Source of the DNA: Calliopum simillimum
Taxonomy: Eukaryota; Arthropoda; Insecta; Diptera; Lauxaniidae
NCBI GenBank assembly: GCA_951812925.1
Contig: OX638370.1
Coordinates: forward strand, 27,271,964 to 27,335,963
Length of the DNA: 64,000 nucleotides
Direction: 5' to 3'
The position numbers and the translations under genes are program-made. The notes under the pieces are model-generated. The model saw only the letters and a program-made list of their open reading frames with translations. It was not told where the DNA came from and made no database searches. Of the stretch, positions 11,541 through 22,350 are shown in pieces. The first letter of the stretch is position 1. Each line of letters opens with the position of its first letter.

Positions 11541-13009
11541 TATTTAACCAAAGAAGGTAAATTGTCCCGAATTTATATGCGCACCAAATCTATTCTATGT
11601 GCGTTAAATAGTTTCAGAGATATACATTTTTTTTAAGGGCGTAGCAGCAACCATTTTTGCCTTGAACATTATTTGTTTCGATACTCTTAATAAATGCATA
11701 TACCAAATCTCATCCATTTTCGTCAAATATTTTCAGAGATATGAAAAGTTGAGTAAAAAATGTTTGTTCCGACATGTCTATAGGCTACGAAACTTCTGGG
11801 AGGTGATAGAGGAGGCCTGTACTAACAAAAAATTGCGCTCGGAAGGGGGGTCTAAAATGTACCCCTGAGGAGTTATAGGGTTAAAACTAATTTTCTGAAT
11901 TGTGAGATAAATTTTGTAAGCTTTGACATTAAAACAAAAAATACATTTTCTGATTTTCATTATTTTTCAATACAATATGTGGCCAAGTATGCTTAATCGA
12001 AATGCAAAGTCCCTACTGACTTTTTTGAGAACTTTTTTTTTTATAAATTTTTTCCTGTTGCAGTTTTTGAAAAAAAAAAAAAATTTTTTATTTCTTTATA
12101 TTCTTTAACGTTTCACAATAGATTTATCGATTTCAAGCTTACAGTCTGCTTTAATTCGGAAAATGCTTTTTTAACGAAAAAGTAGTAGGTATTAGGGGTA
12201 TATTAACCCCGTTTCAGCCCCTTGGAAATTGCCCTCTCTTTACTTGGACATACCATAGCGAAGCATTTTACCAAATCTTATAATTTGCGCCAAGTAGCGT
12301 TAGTAATACGACAAATTTTGTTTTCGTAGGGCGTGGCACTGCCCATTTTTTCATTGGAAATTGTTTTTCCAAATGCCCTTTGCATATTTACCAGATTTTG
12401 TCTATCTACGTCAAGCAGTTTCTGAGATATGATGAATCAGCATTCAGAGGGGTGTGACACCGCCCATTTTTCTAGTGAGAACTATTTGCTCTAATTGTCT
12501 TAGCTTATGTTTATTTCGCATAACTTGAAAACTACAAAAGATAGCTCAGAATTTTTAACATTTTTGAAATCAGCGGGGTCAAGTTATTGGAAATTGATAC
12601 CCATTTTGAAAAAAAATTTCGACCACGCCCTAACTTTGTATGGGAAATAGGCGTGTTCGTTGGCGGATTTTGTTCGTATATACAGAATTTTATTATTTTA
12701 CTGTAAAAAACATCTGTACCAACTACTAGCTCTATTATTACTATATACATATGACCGCCGTTCCATACAAACCCTCCCATTGTGTGACGTAGGCATAGTT
12801 ATATTAATTTCAAAATCAACTTTAAAAAAACTGATTTTCTCTACCTTTTGCATCCGATATCTCGCGAAGGCACCTTCTCTCAGGATTTCACTAGAACAAA
12901 AGTTCATACCAACTATTCGGAGAAGACTCACACAAAAATTCAGCTTTGTTACTATGAATAGGGTCAGCCAAGCGCTAACTCTCTGTCTAATATACGGAGT
13001 GGGCGGGAA
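11541..13009. repeat. Dispersed repeats, no gene
   Basis: A patchwork of middle-repetitive DNA. 11541-11910 is related to 31450-32075. 12190-12783 carries GGCGTGGCACTGCCCA-type phrases. 12569-12783 matches 38199-38418, ending in CTCCCATTGTG, the right end of the Transib-like element described at 37763-38418. Open frames across these repeats recur at each copy and are not genes. Confidence 0.6.
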
Positions 13010-14244
13010 TCGATAGAAAACCGGAAAATGAAAGATTCCTGGGACTATTCCGAAAACGCTTTTCTTAGTACCACTTTTCAAAATTCGCAAAACAAACGGA
13101 GTTATTTTAACCGTTTTTTTTTTTTTTTCTTTAGAAAGAGGAATAAGTCCATAAAGGAGCAAAAGTAATGTCATAATAATGGGTCATTTGACCAATATCA
13201 TTTTTTTAACTTAAAGCCATTAATTCCACGACATAAAGAAAACTTTTCGTAAAAACACAGCATAATTCTTTTCATTTCTAACAAAATGTCAGAAAATTCA
13301 TATTATTACATTACTTTTGTCCCATAATTAACTTACTTCAATTACTCCGTTGGTTTTGCGAATTTCAAAAAATGGAACTCAGAAAAGTTGTTCGTAATAG
13401 TCCCAAAATCTTACATTTTCTGGTGCTCTGCCCATTCACGCCCATCCAGTGTATGAATATTGTAGATTTTGAGTGACGCTTTTGGAAATCTGAACAAAAC
13501 CGTTGTATCGACTTTTTAACGTATGTTGTAGCATTTCCAAGATATTTTTTAAAACCCAGTTTTTTAAAACGTTAAAAGTTTGAGATAAATGTCTCCATTT
13601 TTGGTCATATGAATTTTGACTATGGGAAGTTTCCAGAAACTATAGTGATTCAGAAGAAAACATGCAGTTGGTCGGATTTCAATACAATTTACTTCAGCGA
13701 AACATTTCTGTGGGCTTTTGACAAAACAACCTAACTCAAAATTGGCATTTTTTCAGGAGGGCCTAAAACTGATTAACTACTTTTCAATAATGTGGCTTAG
13801 TTTCGTTGATGCAGCGCTGAATTTTCTCTTACTATACATTTTTACTAATTTCAAAATTTCAGCTGTCAAATTAATTTTTCCTTTTGGTTCATAACACTTC
13901 ACCGCACGAATGGCGCTAAGTTCCAATCTTGCGTGAACTATGGGACACCTTTGTATCTCTGGAACAAGAAATTATAGAGACATTAAAATCCTGAAAAATT
14001 GTCTTATCTCTACTTAGGTTGTTTTGTCAAAAGTCAACAGATTTCAATAGTGAGGATTTAGGTATAAAAAAGACAAAATTAAACAAAATCGGCACATTCC
14101 AAGACTCAAAAACTCAATTTTAAAAATCTGACAATGAATTTCGTTTTTTAAATCAACTTTCTTTCATAACAAAAAACAACTTTGCCATTCTGAGCTTAAA
14201 ATTGTTTTATTCACAACTAAATTTAACACTTCCGGTTACATTGA
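13010..14244. repeat. Duplicated 3' flank of IR locus 1
   Basis: 13010-13640 and 14040-14244 match 32280-32830 and 32890-33102, the 3' flank of locus 2, with moderate divergence and small indels. No ORF or RNA of note. This is the region downstream of the last receptor exon (minus strand), so poly(A) signals should lie here. Confidence 0.6.
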
Positions 14245-15402
14245 TTACTTCTTCGTTATGCACAACTCTGCAAAAAATACACCCAAAGCCAATAATATGC
14301 CACCAGCCCAAATATACCACAATATCGTTAAATGTGCTAATGTAATCGATGCTGGATGCTCTACTTTATGCAAATAATGGCTTGTCATATTATTCTGTTG
14401 AATATCTGTGTAAACCATTTCACTCCATTTATTATCCAAACCTCCTGCTTGGGCAAATAGTGTAAACAGCTTGAGCGGCTCATAAAATGGAGAATTCAAT
14501 TTTGTTGGCAATGCATGATATACATTTGGTATACAAAGTTTCGAGGCGATTCTAAAAACTGGTTTCCATAGGCTTGCCTGCAAACGACGCATTGCTCTCC
14601 ACTCTTCCTGGTATACAATATAACCAAATGAGGCATTCAATGAGGTCTGGTGACGTAAAATCGTTGCAATATCTCTTACAATCACATGAGTATCACTAAA
14701 ATTCTTTGGAAAAATGTTTAAATTAACAAACAATGTCTGTTGATATTCCTGTAGCATAAGAGTTATATTAGCAACACGCAAATCCTCTATGGTTTCTAAT
14801 TGTTGTCCATATATGGTGGTACTCAGCAGTGAAGTCAGCGAGGTAACATACATCTGGGCGAAAATTAAGCCAGTAATCGTTAGGGGAATTTGTACAAGAC
14901 GTTGAGATATCATGCCATCATTCAAATTATCCTGCAGCCTAAAGCTTGTTGGGAAATTTAACATGCCAGTGAGTGTTGTTCCAAATGCAATATCCGGGTT
15001 GATATGCTGAAATCGTTGATAATATCCAATCATGTGTAACACTGTGAATAGCACAAATGTAAGTAGTAAGTACTGCCAAATGGTGACATTAAAAGTGTTG
15101 GGTATATAGTATGCACGATCTATTTCTGGTATAAGTGGTAATATCACGCAAGAATTAGAGTTCGTTACAGGATAACTACCACTTATGCGATTATTTATAA
15201 GAAAAGTAAACGGATGTATACCAATATCTACAAGTCCTTTCTGAAGAAAATATATAGTGGTGACAGCCATACTACTATTTTTGTGATTTATGGTATCAAT
15301 AGGTAGCTCAACAAACGTGCCATTCATCTTTCGCACAAATTCTATGTAAAGTTGACCGATTGTTCCAGTAACAGTGGTTTTGCCTGTTTTAGTATTGGTT
15401 AC
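14245..15402 (-). CDS. Ionotropic receptor, alternative C-terminal exon 2b (locus 1)
   Basis: 385 codons and a stop. The exon begins right after CTACAG with GTAACC (phase 0) at 15402; the first internal ATG is at 15336. Order of parts: a ligand-binding S1-like piece (VTGTIGQLYIEFVRKMNG), transmembrane helix M1 (YLLLTFVLFTVLHMIGYY), pore loop, M2 with YVTSLTSLLSTTIYG, the S2 half, and a last helix (LTILWYIWAGGILLALGVFF). This is the channel half of an insect ionotropic receptor, a glutamate-receptor-like cation channel of sensory neurons. It would join exon 1 at 21771-21013 by a 5.6-kb intron, skipping exon 2a, to give about 638 residues. Divergent sequence places it near the Ir52/IR20a-type receptors, by impression only. 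Confidence 0.82.
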   Translation of the reverse strand, partial: VTNTKTGKTTVTGTIGQLYIEFVRKMNGTFVELPIDTINHKNSSMAVTTIYFLQKGLVDIGIHPFTFLINNRISGSYPVTNSNSCVILPLIPEIDRAYYIPNTFNVTIWQYLLLTFVLFTVLHMIGYYQRFQHINPDIAFGTTLTGMLNFPTSFRLQDNLNDGMISQRLVQIPLTITGLIFAQMYVTSLTSLLSTTIYGQQLETIEDLRVANITLMLQEYQQTLFVNLNIFPKNFSDTHVIVRDIATILRHQTSLNASFGYIVYQEEWRAMRRLQASLWKPVFRIASKLCIPNVYHALPTKLNSPFYEPLKLFTLFAQAGGLDNKWSEMVYTDIQQNNMTSHYLHKVEHPASITLAHLTILWYIWAGGILLALGVFFAELCITKK

Positions 15403-15805
15403 CTGTAGAGAAAAATATCAAAGAGAAAAATTATATATAGTCCGAAAATATGGTTTTCAGTCGAGTTTTCCGTTGAATTAATACCCGGGTCGATCAATAA
15501 ATACCCCTATTTGAACACAGACGGCGCTGCTGAAGGAAGATGGCATTACGAAATGATGGTATACTGAATTTTAAAGTAGTTTTTACTTTAGTTTTTATTT
15601 GACAGTAAGTTGTAACACATAAGAAATGAGTTAGAGATGTACCATTAATTATTATTATTATTAATAATGTAATTAAATGAAATAAACTTAATAAATTAAT
15701 TATAAATAGTACTTTTAAGTACTTAATGTACAATATTATAGAAAAAAATAGAGAACTTAAAACTATTTTCTTTATGATTTACTTCATAATTTTCAGTTAG
15801 ATTTA
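15403..15805 (-). other. Intron/spacer between exons 2a and 2b
   Basis: About 400 bp after the exon 2a stop. The 15403-15560 part (branch and acceptor region, 'gggtcgatcaataa' phrase, 'gatggcattac' phrase) resembles the sequence upstream of exon 2a at 16961-17115. So the two terminal exons seem to have been duplicated together with their upstream intron sequence. Confidence 0.6.
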
Positions 15806-16960
15806 TTACTTCTTCATTAAGCGCAACTCTACATAAAATACACCCAAAGCCAATAATATGCCTCCAACCCATATATACCACAATATCATTAAGTGTTCCA
15901 ATGTAATTGATGCTGGATGCTCTACACCCTCCACATTACTTTGAATCATACTATTCACTTGAATATCCGAATAAGTCATATCACTCCATTTGTTGTCCAA
16001 ACCACCAGCTTGTGCCCATAGTGTAAACAGCTTGAGATGTTCATAAAATGGAGAATTAAATTTTGTTGGCAATGCAAGATAAACATTTGGTATACAGAGT
16101 TTAGAGGCGATTCTAAAGACTGGCTTCCATAGGCTTGCTTGCAAACGGCGCATGGCTTTCCACTCCGCCTCGAATACGATATATCCAAATGAAGCATTCA
16201 TTGAAGTCTGATGACGTGAAACCGTTTCGACATCTCTTATAATCAAATTAGAGCTAAAATTCTTTGGAAATATATTTGACATGATATATATCATAGACTG
16301 ACGTTCCGGCAGCAAAAGTGTTATGTTGGCAGCACGTAGGTCCTCAACGGTTTCCAATTGTTGTCCATATATGGTAGTACTCAGCAGCGAAGTCAGTGAG
16401 GTTACATACATCTGGGTGAGAATTAAACCAGTGATTGTTAGCAAAATTTCTACAAGACATTGAGCTATGATACCATTGTTCAAATTACCCTGCAGCCTAA
16501 AACTTGTTGGTAAATTCAGCATACCAGTGAGTGTTACCCCAAATGCAATATCAGGGTTAAAACGCTGAAATTGTCGATAGTATCCAACCATGTTTAATAG
16601 TGCGTAGAGCAGAAATGTTAATAATAAATACATCCAAATTGTGACATCAAAAGTGTAGGCTATGTAGTATGCACGATCTATTTCTGGCACAACAGGTAAT
16701 ATCACACACGAATTCGAATTCGTTATTGGATAACTACCGCTCATGCGGTCAGTCACAAGAATACTAAACGGATGTATGGCAATATCTATAAGGCCTCCCA
16801 GCATAAAATTGTAGATGTGGTGGACAACTCTAACGCTACTTGAATTGATGTGATCGCTAGGTATTTCAACAAATGTGCCGTTGAGCTTTTTCACAAATTC
16901 TACGTAAAGTCGGCCGATCGTTCCAGTAACGGTTTTTTCGCCACTTTTTTTGTTGGTCAC
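15806..16960 (-). CDS. Ionotropic receptor, alternative C-terminal exon 2a (locus 1)
   Basis: 384 codons plus stop, opening at 16960 with GTG ACC directly after the acceptor CTACAG. The GTG is an internal valine codon, not a start. Within the exon: S1-like residues 13-34, M1 near 109-127, pore loop near 138-158, M2 near 169-195 (ending YVTSLTSLLST), S2 to about 355, last helix 356-379. Joined in phase 0 to exon 1 (21771-21013) over a 4.05-kb intron it gives 637 residues, a normal IR length. It is clearly homologous to exon 2b downstream; each has its own stop, so they should be mutually exclusive last exons. Confidence 0.85.
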   Translation of the reverse strand: MTNKKSGEKTVTGTIGRLYVEFVKKLNGTFVEIPSDHINSSSVRVVHHIYNFMLGGLIDIAIHPFSILVTDRMSGSYPITNSNSCVILPVVPEIDRAYYIAYTFDVTIWMYLLLTFLLYALLNMVGYYRQFQRFNPDIAFGVTLTGMLNLPTSFRLQGNLNNGIIAQCLVEILLTITGLILTQMYVTSLTSLLSTTIYGQQLETVEDLRAANITLLLPERQSMIYIMSNIFPKNFSSNLIIRDVETVSRHQTSMNASFGYIVFEAEWKAMRRLQASLWKPVFRIASKLCIPNVYLALPTKFNSPFYEHLKLFTLWAQAGGLDNKWSDMTYSDIQVNSMIQSNVEGVEHPASITLEHLMILWYIWVGGILLALGVFYVELRLMKK

Positions 16961-17111
16961 CTGTAGGAAAAATGAAATATATTTGCAATAATGTCCGAAA
17001 AAACGACTTGAAATTCATTTTCAATCGAATTTTCCATTGAATTAATACCTGGGTCGATCAATAAGAACCCAGGTATGAAGATAGGCGGTGTTGCTGAAGA
17101 AAATTGGCATT

Positions 17112-17346
17112 ACCAAATGAGGAGAGGCCGTACCAAAGGGCCTAAGTACCATTTCGAGGCAGAAGTAATGTCATACTTTTTATGTGCTTTGTAGTCGGTT
17201 ATTTGACTATTATAATTTTTTCAACATAATGACATGAATTTCACACGATCAAGTAAAGTTTTAGTGAAAACAGTGTCATATAATGACACTACTTTTGCCT
17301 CGAAATGGTACTTAGGCCCTTTGGTACGGCCACTCCTCAAATGTTA
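17112..17346. mobile_element. Palindromic MITE in the IR intron
   Basis: About 235 bp. The arms at 17113-17175 and 17280-17346 are inverted copies (GGCCGTACCAAAGGGCC on one side, its complement on the other), and the homology extends outward through GAGGAG. It sits in the intron between exon 1 and exon 2a. The equivalent spot near 15550 and 34405 ('ggcattac.aaatgatgg') lacks it. Confidence 0.7.
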
Positions 17347-17639
17347 CTATAGTAAATTTCACAGTGAAATTTAGTTAAATTTTTGTTTGAGAATCAAACG
17401 TAGGAACTTCGAGCTAGTTTCAAGCTAATTTTGGGGGAAAAGCATTTTCCGGAAAAGTACAAATTTTCCCGGAAAACCCAAAAAAAAAATGTTTAGGGCT
17501 TGCGTTGCCAGACGATCCCATGAGAATATTTGGCGATCATATCATTTGACACAAAAATTTCGAGCTAGTTTTGAACTCATCAAAAACGAAAAGTGTTTTC
17601 CTAAAAAGTCTTTTTTTATGGCGGTGCCATGAAAAATCC

Positions 17640-18450
17640 TCACGGACATAGTCCCCATTTAGAAAATGGGTGTTATGTGCGCAAATTATTCGGACTTAAT
17701 CCCTAATTTTTAGCCATCATATAGTATAAATCGTACTACATTTTTAATAGCAATGGAGAAACATAATGTACGGATCTTAATCGGTGCTATTACTGGACAT
17801 TGTGTCATGGGAATCCATGCATCTCGTTTAAGTTTCTCAAACATTGGTGACCTTTGTAGAAGTTGCAAAGACCCTGATATGGAAGAAACAGTCTTTCATT
17901 TCTTTTGTGAATGTCCAGCGCTTGCGCTTAAACGTAGAAAGAATTTTGGTCATTTCAATTTGGAATCGCTTGTCTCACTATCGGAGGTGTGTGTTAATTC
18001 CATATGGAAGTATATATGTACATCCAAGTAGTTCTCTTAGACTTTCTCTGCTAAAACTCTTAGTATCGGGTATACAATGGGCCCTTTCTCGAGACCTAAG
18101 TTAATGATGACAACATGTTCACCTCCCGGATCTAACCTAACCTAACCTAATCCCCAATTACGAAACTTTTGGACACAATCCCCAGAAAAAACGGACATAA
18201 TCCCCATAACAATATTTCCCAACACCTTATTATGTGATTGACAATAGCCGCAGCTCAGGATTCTAAGCTCCCAAAAATCCAATACCGGCTTCGCGGCGAT
18301 TTTTGCCGCTAATCAGTCAATAATATCCAACACTAATGAATTTTTTAAATGGATTATTGCAAACATTTTGTTCAATCTTTATTAGGTTTGTCGGACATAG
18401 CCCCCATTGGGATTATGTCCGAAAAATTTGCGGGCATAACCCCCAATACC
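17640..18450. repeat. Region with iterated GGACATAATCCCC motif
   Basis: At least six copies, on both strands, of a GGACATARTCCCC-type 13-mer (17643, 17692, 18171, 18192, 18394, 18409 inverted, 18432). The LOA-type retrotransposon tail at 17709-18147 has landed in one of them. Probably the subterminal repeats of an old MITE; its ends are not clear. Confidence 0.45.
17709..18147 (+). pseudogene. 5'-truncated LOA-type non-LTR retrotransposon tail
   Basis: Flanked by TAATCCCTAATT (17697-17708) and TAATCCCCAATT (18148-18159), an 11/12 target-site duplication, so both ends are defined. It encodes the last 90 or so residues of an ORF2 after the RNase H domain (17753-18031): ILIGAITGHCVMGIHASR, then a Cys-Cys-His-Cys knuckle LCRSC...FHFFCECP. 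It ends with a TAACCTAACC repeat tail. It is known for LOA-like elements that a CCHC tail follows RNase H. Non-functional. Confidence 0.75.
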
Positions 18451-19328
18451 ATTCACGAAGTGAAAAGCTCGAAAACAGCTCTAAGTTCCCAACCGAACAA
18501 CATCGAAATTCGTCACACCTGTATGGCTCATTTTATGGAACTCATATATCGGTCTATTTTTAGCTCAAGGAATTTTTCAATAAATCGAATTCGAAATTTT
18601 AAATTTTTTTTTATTTTTGTATTCAACATTTTTAGCATAAGAAACTTAATCCACTACAAAAATTTTCCAAATAAGTATACCGAAATTTTACCTCTGTAGC
18701 TAGATATATTAAGGGTATTTCTTAAGAACTGTAAAAGCTTCGAAAACCTCGTAAACCCGTAAAACTGTTAAAGTTCATATTGCTTTTGACAACTAAGTAA
18801 CACTAGTGTACGAGGTTTTCGAGGCGCTTACACGTTTTAAAATCCCTCATTGAAAAAACATGTAATTTAATAGCACTCCGCGGTTTTTTCTTCTTAAATG
18901 ACGCTTTGACCGATTTCTGTAATAAAAACCAGTGAACGTCTTAATTCCTTTCTATATGACATAATCAAAAGTCTATTTGTTTGTCACCAGGAGAGAACTC
19001 AATATAAAGGGATCAAAAGTACATATTTTTCGGACGGGTTAAAGAAATGGTAGAATCGTAGGGAAAGGTGTGTCGATCGAAAAAAAGATAACGTCAAAAA
19101 ATAAAAAATTGTCAAAAACGGGCATTTATTGATCGACCGCATTGATAAAAACAACAATTTTACGCTCGCAAGTTATGGCACGATAATTTTGGTGAAATAT
19201 TTGTATGCTTTTTGACAAAAAACTTATTCTTGTATATTTGGGTTCAAAAACGCAACACTTCAATTAATTTTACGAAATATAGAATAGATTTTCCACGAAA
19301 TTATACGATAACATATGCCGTTATGTCA
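18160..19328. other. Intron of IR locus 1, partly duplicated
   Basis: 18860-19328 matches 41800-42208 in locus 2. 18460-18860 shows no gene. The ORFs at 18336 and 18349 have no recognisable motif. Confidence 0.5.
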
Positions 19329-19330
19329 TA

Positions 19331-20718
19331 CACTGAGAAAAGAGTATGTTTTCCTCACAGAAATATATTTGATTGAACATTCTAGAAAATATTTGTTAAT
19401 AATTAACAAATTTCGGTATATATTAATATGCCTTTAATTGGACCTTAAAATATTGTTGATTGGGCCAAAAATGATATCTGTTTGATAGAGTGTCAAATGT
19501 TTGCTATAATTTAAAAAAAAAACCTTGTCTGGGGTTCGAGTGCATTCAAAAAATAAAATAATCAGAAAAAAAAAAAAAACATCATAAAATATAATATACG
19601 CGATAAAAGTAAAAAAATAAAATAATCTGGCTTGTTCTGAAATCCGATTCACTACGGAATCGAAATGAAAGCAATTTTCAAGAGCTTCGCATTTCGCTAA
19701 TTAACAACAAATCGGATTTATATTTCAATAAATAAAATAGGAACCATTAGCACAATTTATTTGTTGAAAAACAAATTCGATTCCATCTTATTTGTTGCAA
19801 TGCAGAGCTCTTGAAGATTGCTTTGATTCCGATTCCAAAGTAAATCGGATTTCAGAACATGCTTGAATTACACAGGCCGACAAAATTTGATCAAAGTACA
19901 TACCCAGAAACCGGACTATATATTTCCGTAGGTTTTCGATGCGCTAATTCCGAATCTGGTCGCAGAATTGCTCCATCACGTCAGGTTTTTGAGATATCCT
20001 AACCTAAAAGTGCCAAAAATTACGATTTTTCTCAATTTTGAGGTTAAATAGCTCTAAGGATTTTATTTTTCTTGGAAAACTATGAACGATATTTTAAAGT
20101 ACTAGTCTTCCTCTTTCAAATGCCGTTGAGTTAGTTTGAATATCTTTTTTTTTCTCTGAGATATGGCATTTTGAAATATACGGAAATATATAATCTGGTT
20201 TCTAGGTATAATTTTTGTCGGCCTGTGTTATTAAAAAAAAAACACTTTCTTGTCTGGGATTTAAACATACAAACCCCAGATTATCAGTCAAACGTCTTAT
20301 GCATTGAGCTACCTCCATCTACAATAATTTAAAAAAGTATTGAAAAACTTCAAATATATATAGGCAAAATTAGCTGAATGTATAAGGCGTTTGACTGATA
20401 TCCTGGAGGTTGTATGTTCGAATCCCAGACGAGAAAGTGTTTTTTTTTATAATAATTTTATTTTATAATTTTGTTTATAATTTTATTGTCATGTTAGTTC
20501 CTAATTAATAAAAAGATTAATAATAATAAAGGCCTAAATGAAAAATAATAAAGGTCTTTATATTCAAGCATATATTTGGTAATCATTAACAGATATACGA
20601 TTGAACCAAATATGCCGCTCATTAAATAATATCAAATATTCGATTCGCCTATATCAAATATATTATTTGTTAATTATTACCAAATTTTGATGCATTAAAT
20701 CATAATGTTTTCTGAGTG
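19331..20718. mobile_element. CACTGAGAAAA-ended MITE, copy 1
   Basis: 1388 bp with ends CACTGAGAAAA and TTTTCTGAGTG, flanked by TA (19329-19330 and 20719-20720). The paralogous intron at 42202-42215 reads straight through 'gtcaTAcagctaaagg', giving the exact empty site, so this insertion came after the tandem duplication or was lost precisely from the other copy. Inner arms ('ATATTTGTTAATAATTAAC') are inverted. It carries an inverted pair of tRNA-like modules (next entry). Copy 2 is at 38684-41022. Confidence 0.85.
20258..20440. repeat. Inverted pair of tRNA-like modules
   Basis: On the minus strand near 20325-20258 and on the plus strand near 20370-20438 the same tRNA-like sequence occurs: an A-box-like TAGCTSAATGYATAAG followed about 45 bp later by a B-box-like TGTTCGAATCCCAGAC, preserved on the plus copy and decayed (GTTTAAATCC) on the minus one. 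Neither folds into a full cloverleaf by eye, so these are SINE-type heads or tRNA fossils, not tRNA genes. Confidence 0.55.
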
Positions 20719-21012
20719 TACAGCTAAAGGATAAAAAGAATGAAACGTAAAACGTGCAAACAAATAAACAAAAGCAACTAGCAGAAGTGAGTAGAAGTTT
20801 CTTTATAGCAAAAGTCGAATTAAAAATATTGTTTCTTTTCTATCGAAAACGTTAGCACAGCTTTTGCGAAAACTATTGAGCAAGTTCTAAATTTTCCCGC
20901 AGTTGGGCGTAGATGTGCTTTATTGTTCAACATTACTATAATCATGTCATAAATTGCGAGGTAAGCTTTGCACGCGATACGATACCACCACCATCACTTA
21001 GTATGTACTTAC

Positions 21013-21771
21013 TTTGAAGACATGCGGCTTATCCTGTAGCACTGGTGTTTTAAACTCATAACCCCGCAAGTCAATTATTTTCTGCGTAAAATACTGCGAT
21101 TTATCCTGCACAGTTGTTAAACTTATCAACTTGACGGGTTTCGGAAAAGGTGTATACGTATATATTTCCATTCGAAAATCTGACAAATTGGCAAAATGAT
21201 CTTTTTGAAAAATTAAAATTACATTTAAAAAATTCTTAGCCCAACACCAACGGAAAAAACTTTGCATTTTTTTCACACGATCAATATCTTGGATTCCAGT
21301 CAGTTCAGGAGCCGCAAGTATAAAAACAATTTTCGTCTCAATGCTGGCACCCAAAGAGATAGCAACGAGTTCTTTCTGTTTCTCGTCAAATAAATCGTTA
21401 AGTATTACAATCGCCAAGTTCTTATTCGTCAATATATTGCTCAAATTTGGTATATAAATGGTGCCATTTGCATAGGTAGCCCTATGGTCTACGGTAAATA
21501 CCATTGTAGGTGTTAGTCCCTGTCTTAAAAGTACTCGTCCAGACTCTATGGGAGCGTATTTCACTTCATCATATAATGATAAGTTAAGAGATTTGTGTTC
21601 AGTTTTATTCTGCATGAGGTATATTATAAGATTGTCGAATGTATGAAAATTTTCAAAACTCCGTATTATTTGAACCGAATAAGTCATTTTTCGATCTATC
21701 ATTCGAATTTGAGATGCAATTGGGGTTAAAGCGATGGAAATTATTAGAACAAAATATTGAAAATACATCAC
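21013..21771 (-). CDS. Ionotropic receptor, shared N-terminal exon 1 (locus 1)
   Basis: 253 codons from ATG at 21771 to the donor: the exon ends in codons H-V-F-K and the intron opens GTAAGT (21012-21007), phase 0, matching the phase-0 acceptors of exons 2a and 2b. Reading on would add only VSTY and a stop. It starts with a hydrophobic signal peptide (MMYFQYFVLIISIALTPIAS, likely cleaved near residue 20-21). The rest is the extracellular amino-terminal domain typical of divergent insect IRs, with no conserved catalytic motif. It is the only amino-terminal exon for the two carboxy-terminal exons downstream. The copy at 43185-42427 is nearly identical. Confidence 0.85.
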
Positions 21772-22350
21772 TACGTTGGTGTTAATGAGCGACAGTATAC
21801 GGTGTAACTAAAATGACATAATCTCTTGGGAACACTTTAAAGGGTTTATGTTCTAATTAGGAATTAATTAATTCGAATGACCAAAATTGGTTTTATTTTG
21901 TCATTTCATTCGAATTAAAAATGTCTATGAATAACTGAAGCATAGTTTTATGTGTTGTGTCTGTAGACTAATGATGTGAGTGCGAGCATTTGGTTTAGGT
22001 TTCTCAAAACTTTACCCTTTATATATGGGACGTTCCATGTCAACTGCGACAGCTCTGTTTCCTGAAGCAGAAGCAAGATAAAAATGCGTCTCAAAATTTT
22101 TGTCAGCACAAGATCTTTCGAATGAACAACTGCGATTTTTTGTTAAAATTCGAAATTCAAAATGGCGGCCACAAAATGGCGACTACAATTAGAAATTTAA
22201 CAAAAACTAGTTCGAGTTTTTGTGAAAAAGAATCCAAGTAAAGTTTTTTCATTAAAAAAAAAACCTTTACTTATGCATGGTTTGTAAACTGTGAAAAGTC
22301 CATTTCAAAATCGTACTCGCATAAAAAGTTATTCGAGGTCAAAGGTCGCA
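21772..22350. promoter_or_regulatory. Upstream region of IR locus 1
   Basis: Matches 43186-43795 upstream of locus 2 nearly base for base apart from small indels, then the two loci diverge abruptly at about 22350/43795. The promoter and 5' UTR should be in this shared stretch. A 'tttatatatggg' TATA-like string occurs at 22018 and 43443 but is 250 bp from the ATG and reads on the plus strand, so I do not assign a start site. Confidence 0.4.

Noticed and set aside
12532..12780. Conserved small protein on the minus strand, repeated at 31413-31150 and 38404-38183 (EQNPPT..PT.HTKLGRG)
   Set aside because: The similarity comes from copies of one dispersed DNA repeat; frames differ in start and end, and codon positions are not preferentially conserved.
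15806..16960. Independent gene starting at GTG 16960 (and likewise 51623)
   Set aside because: GTG is the first codon after a splice acceptor; no signal peptide or initiator context. A fly nuclear gene would not start there.
20370..20440. Functional tRNA gene
   Set aside because: Only A- and B-box-like segments; no acceptor stem pairing by eye, and the element exists as an inverted pair inside MITEs. The same holds for 26605-26690, 39180-39252, 40243-40330 and 49895-49967.
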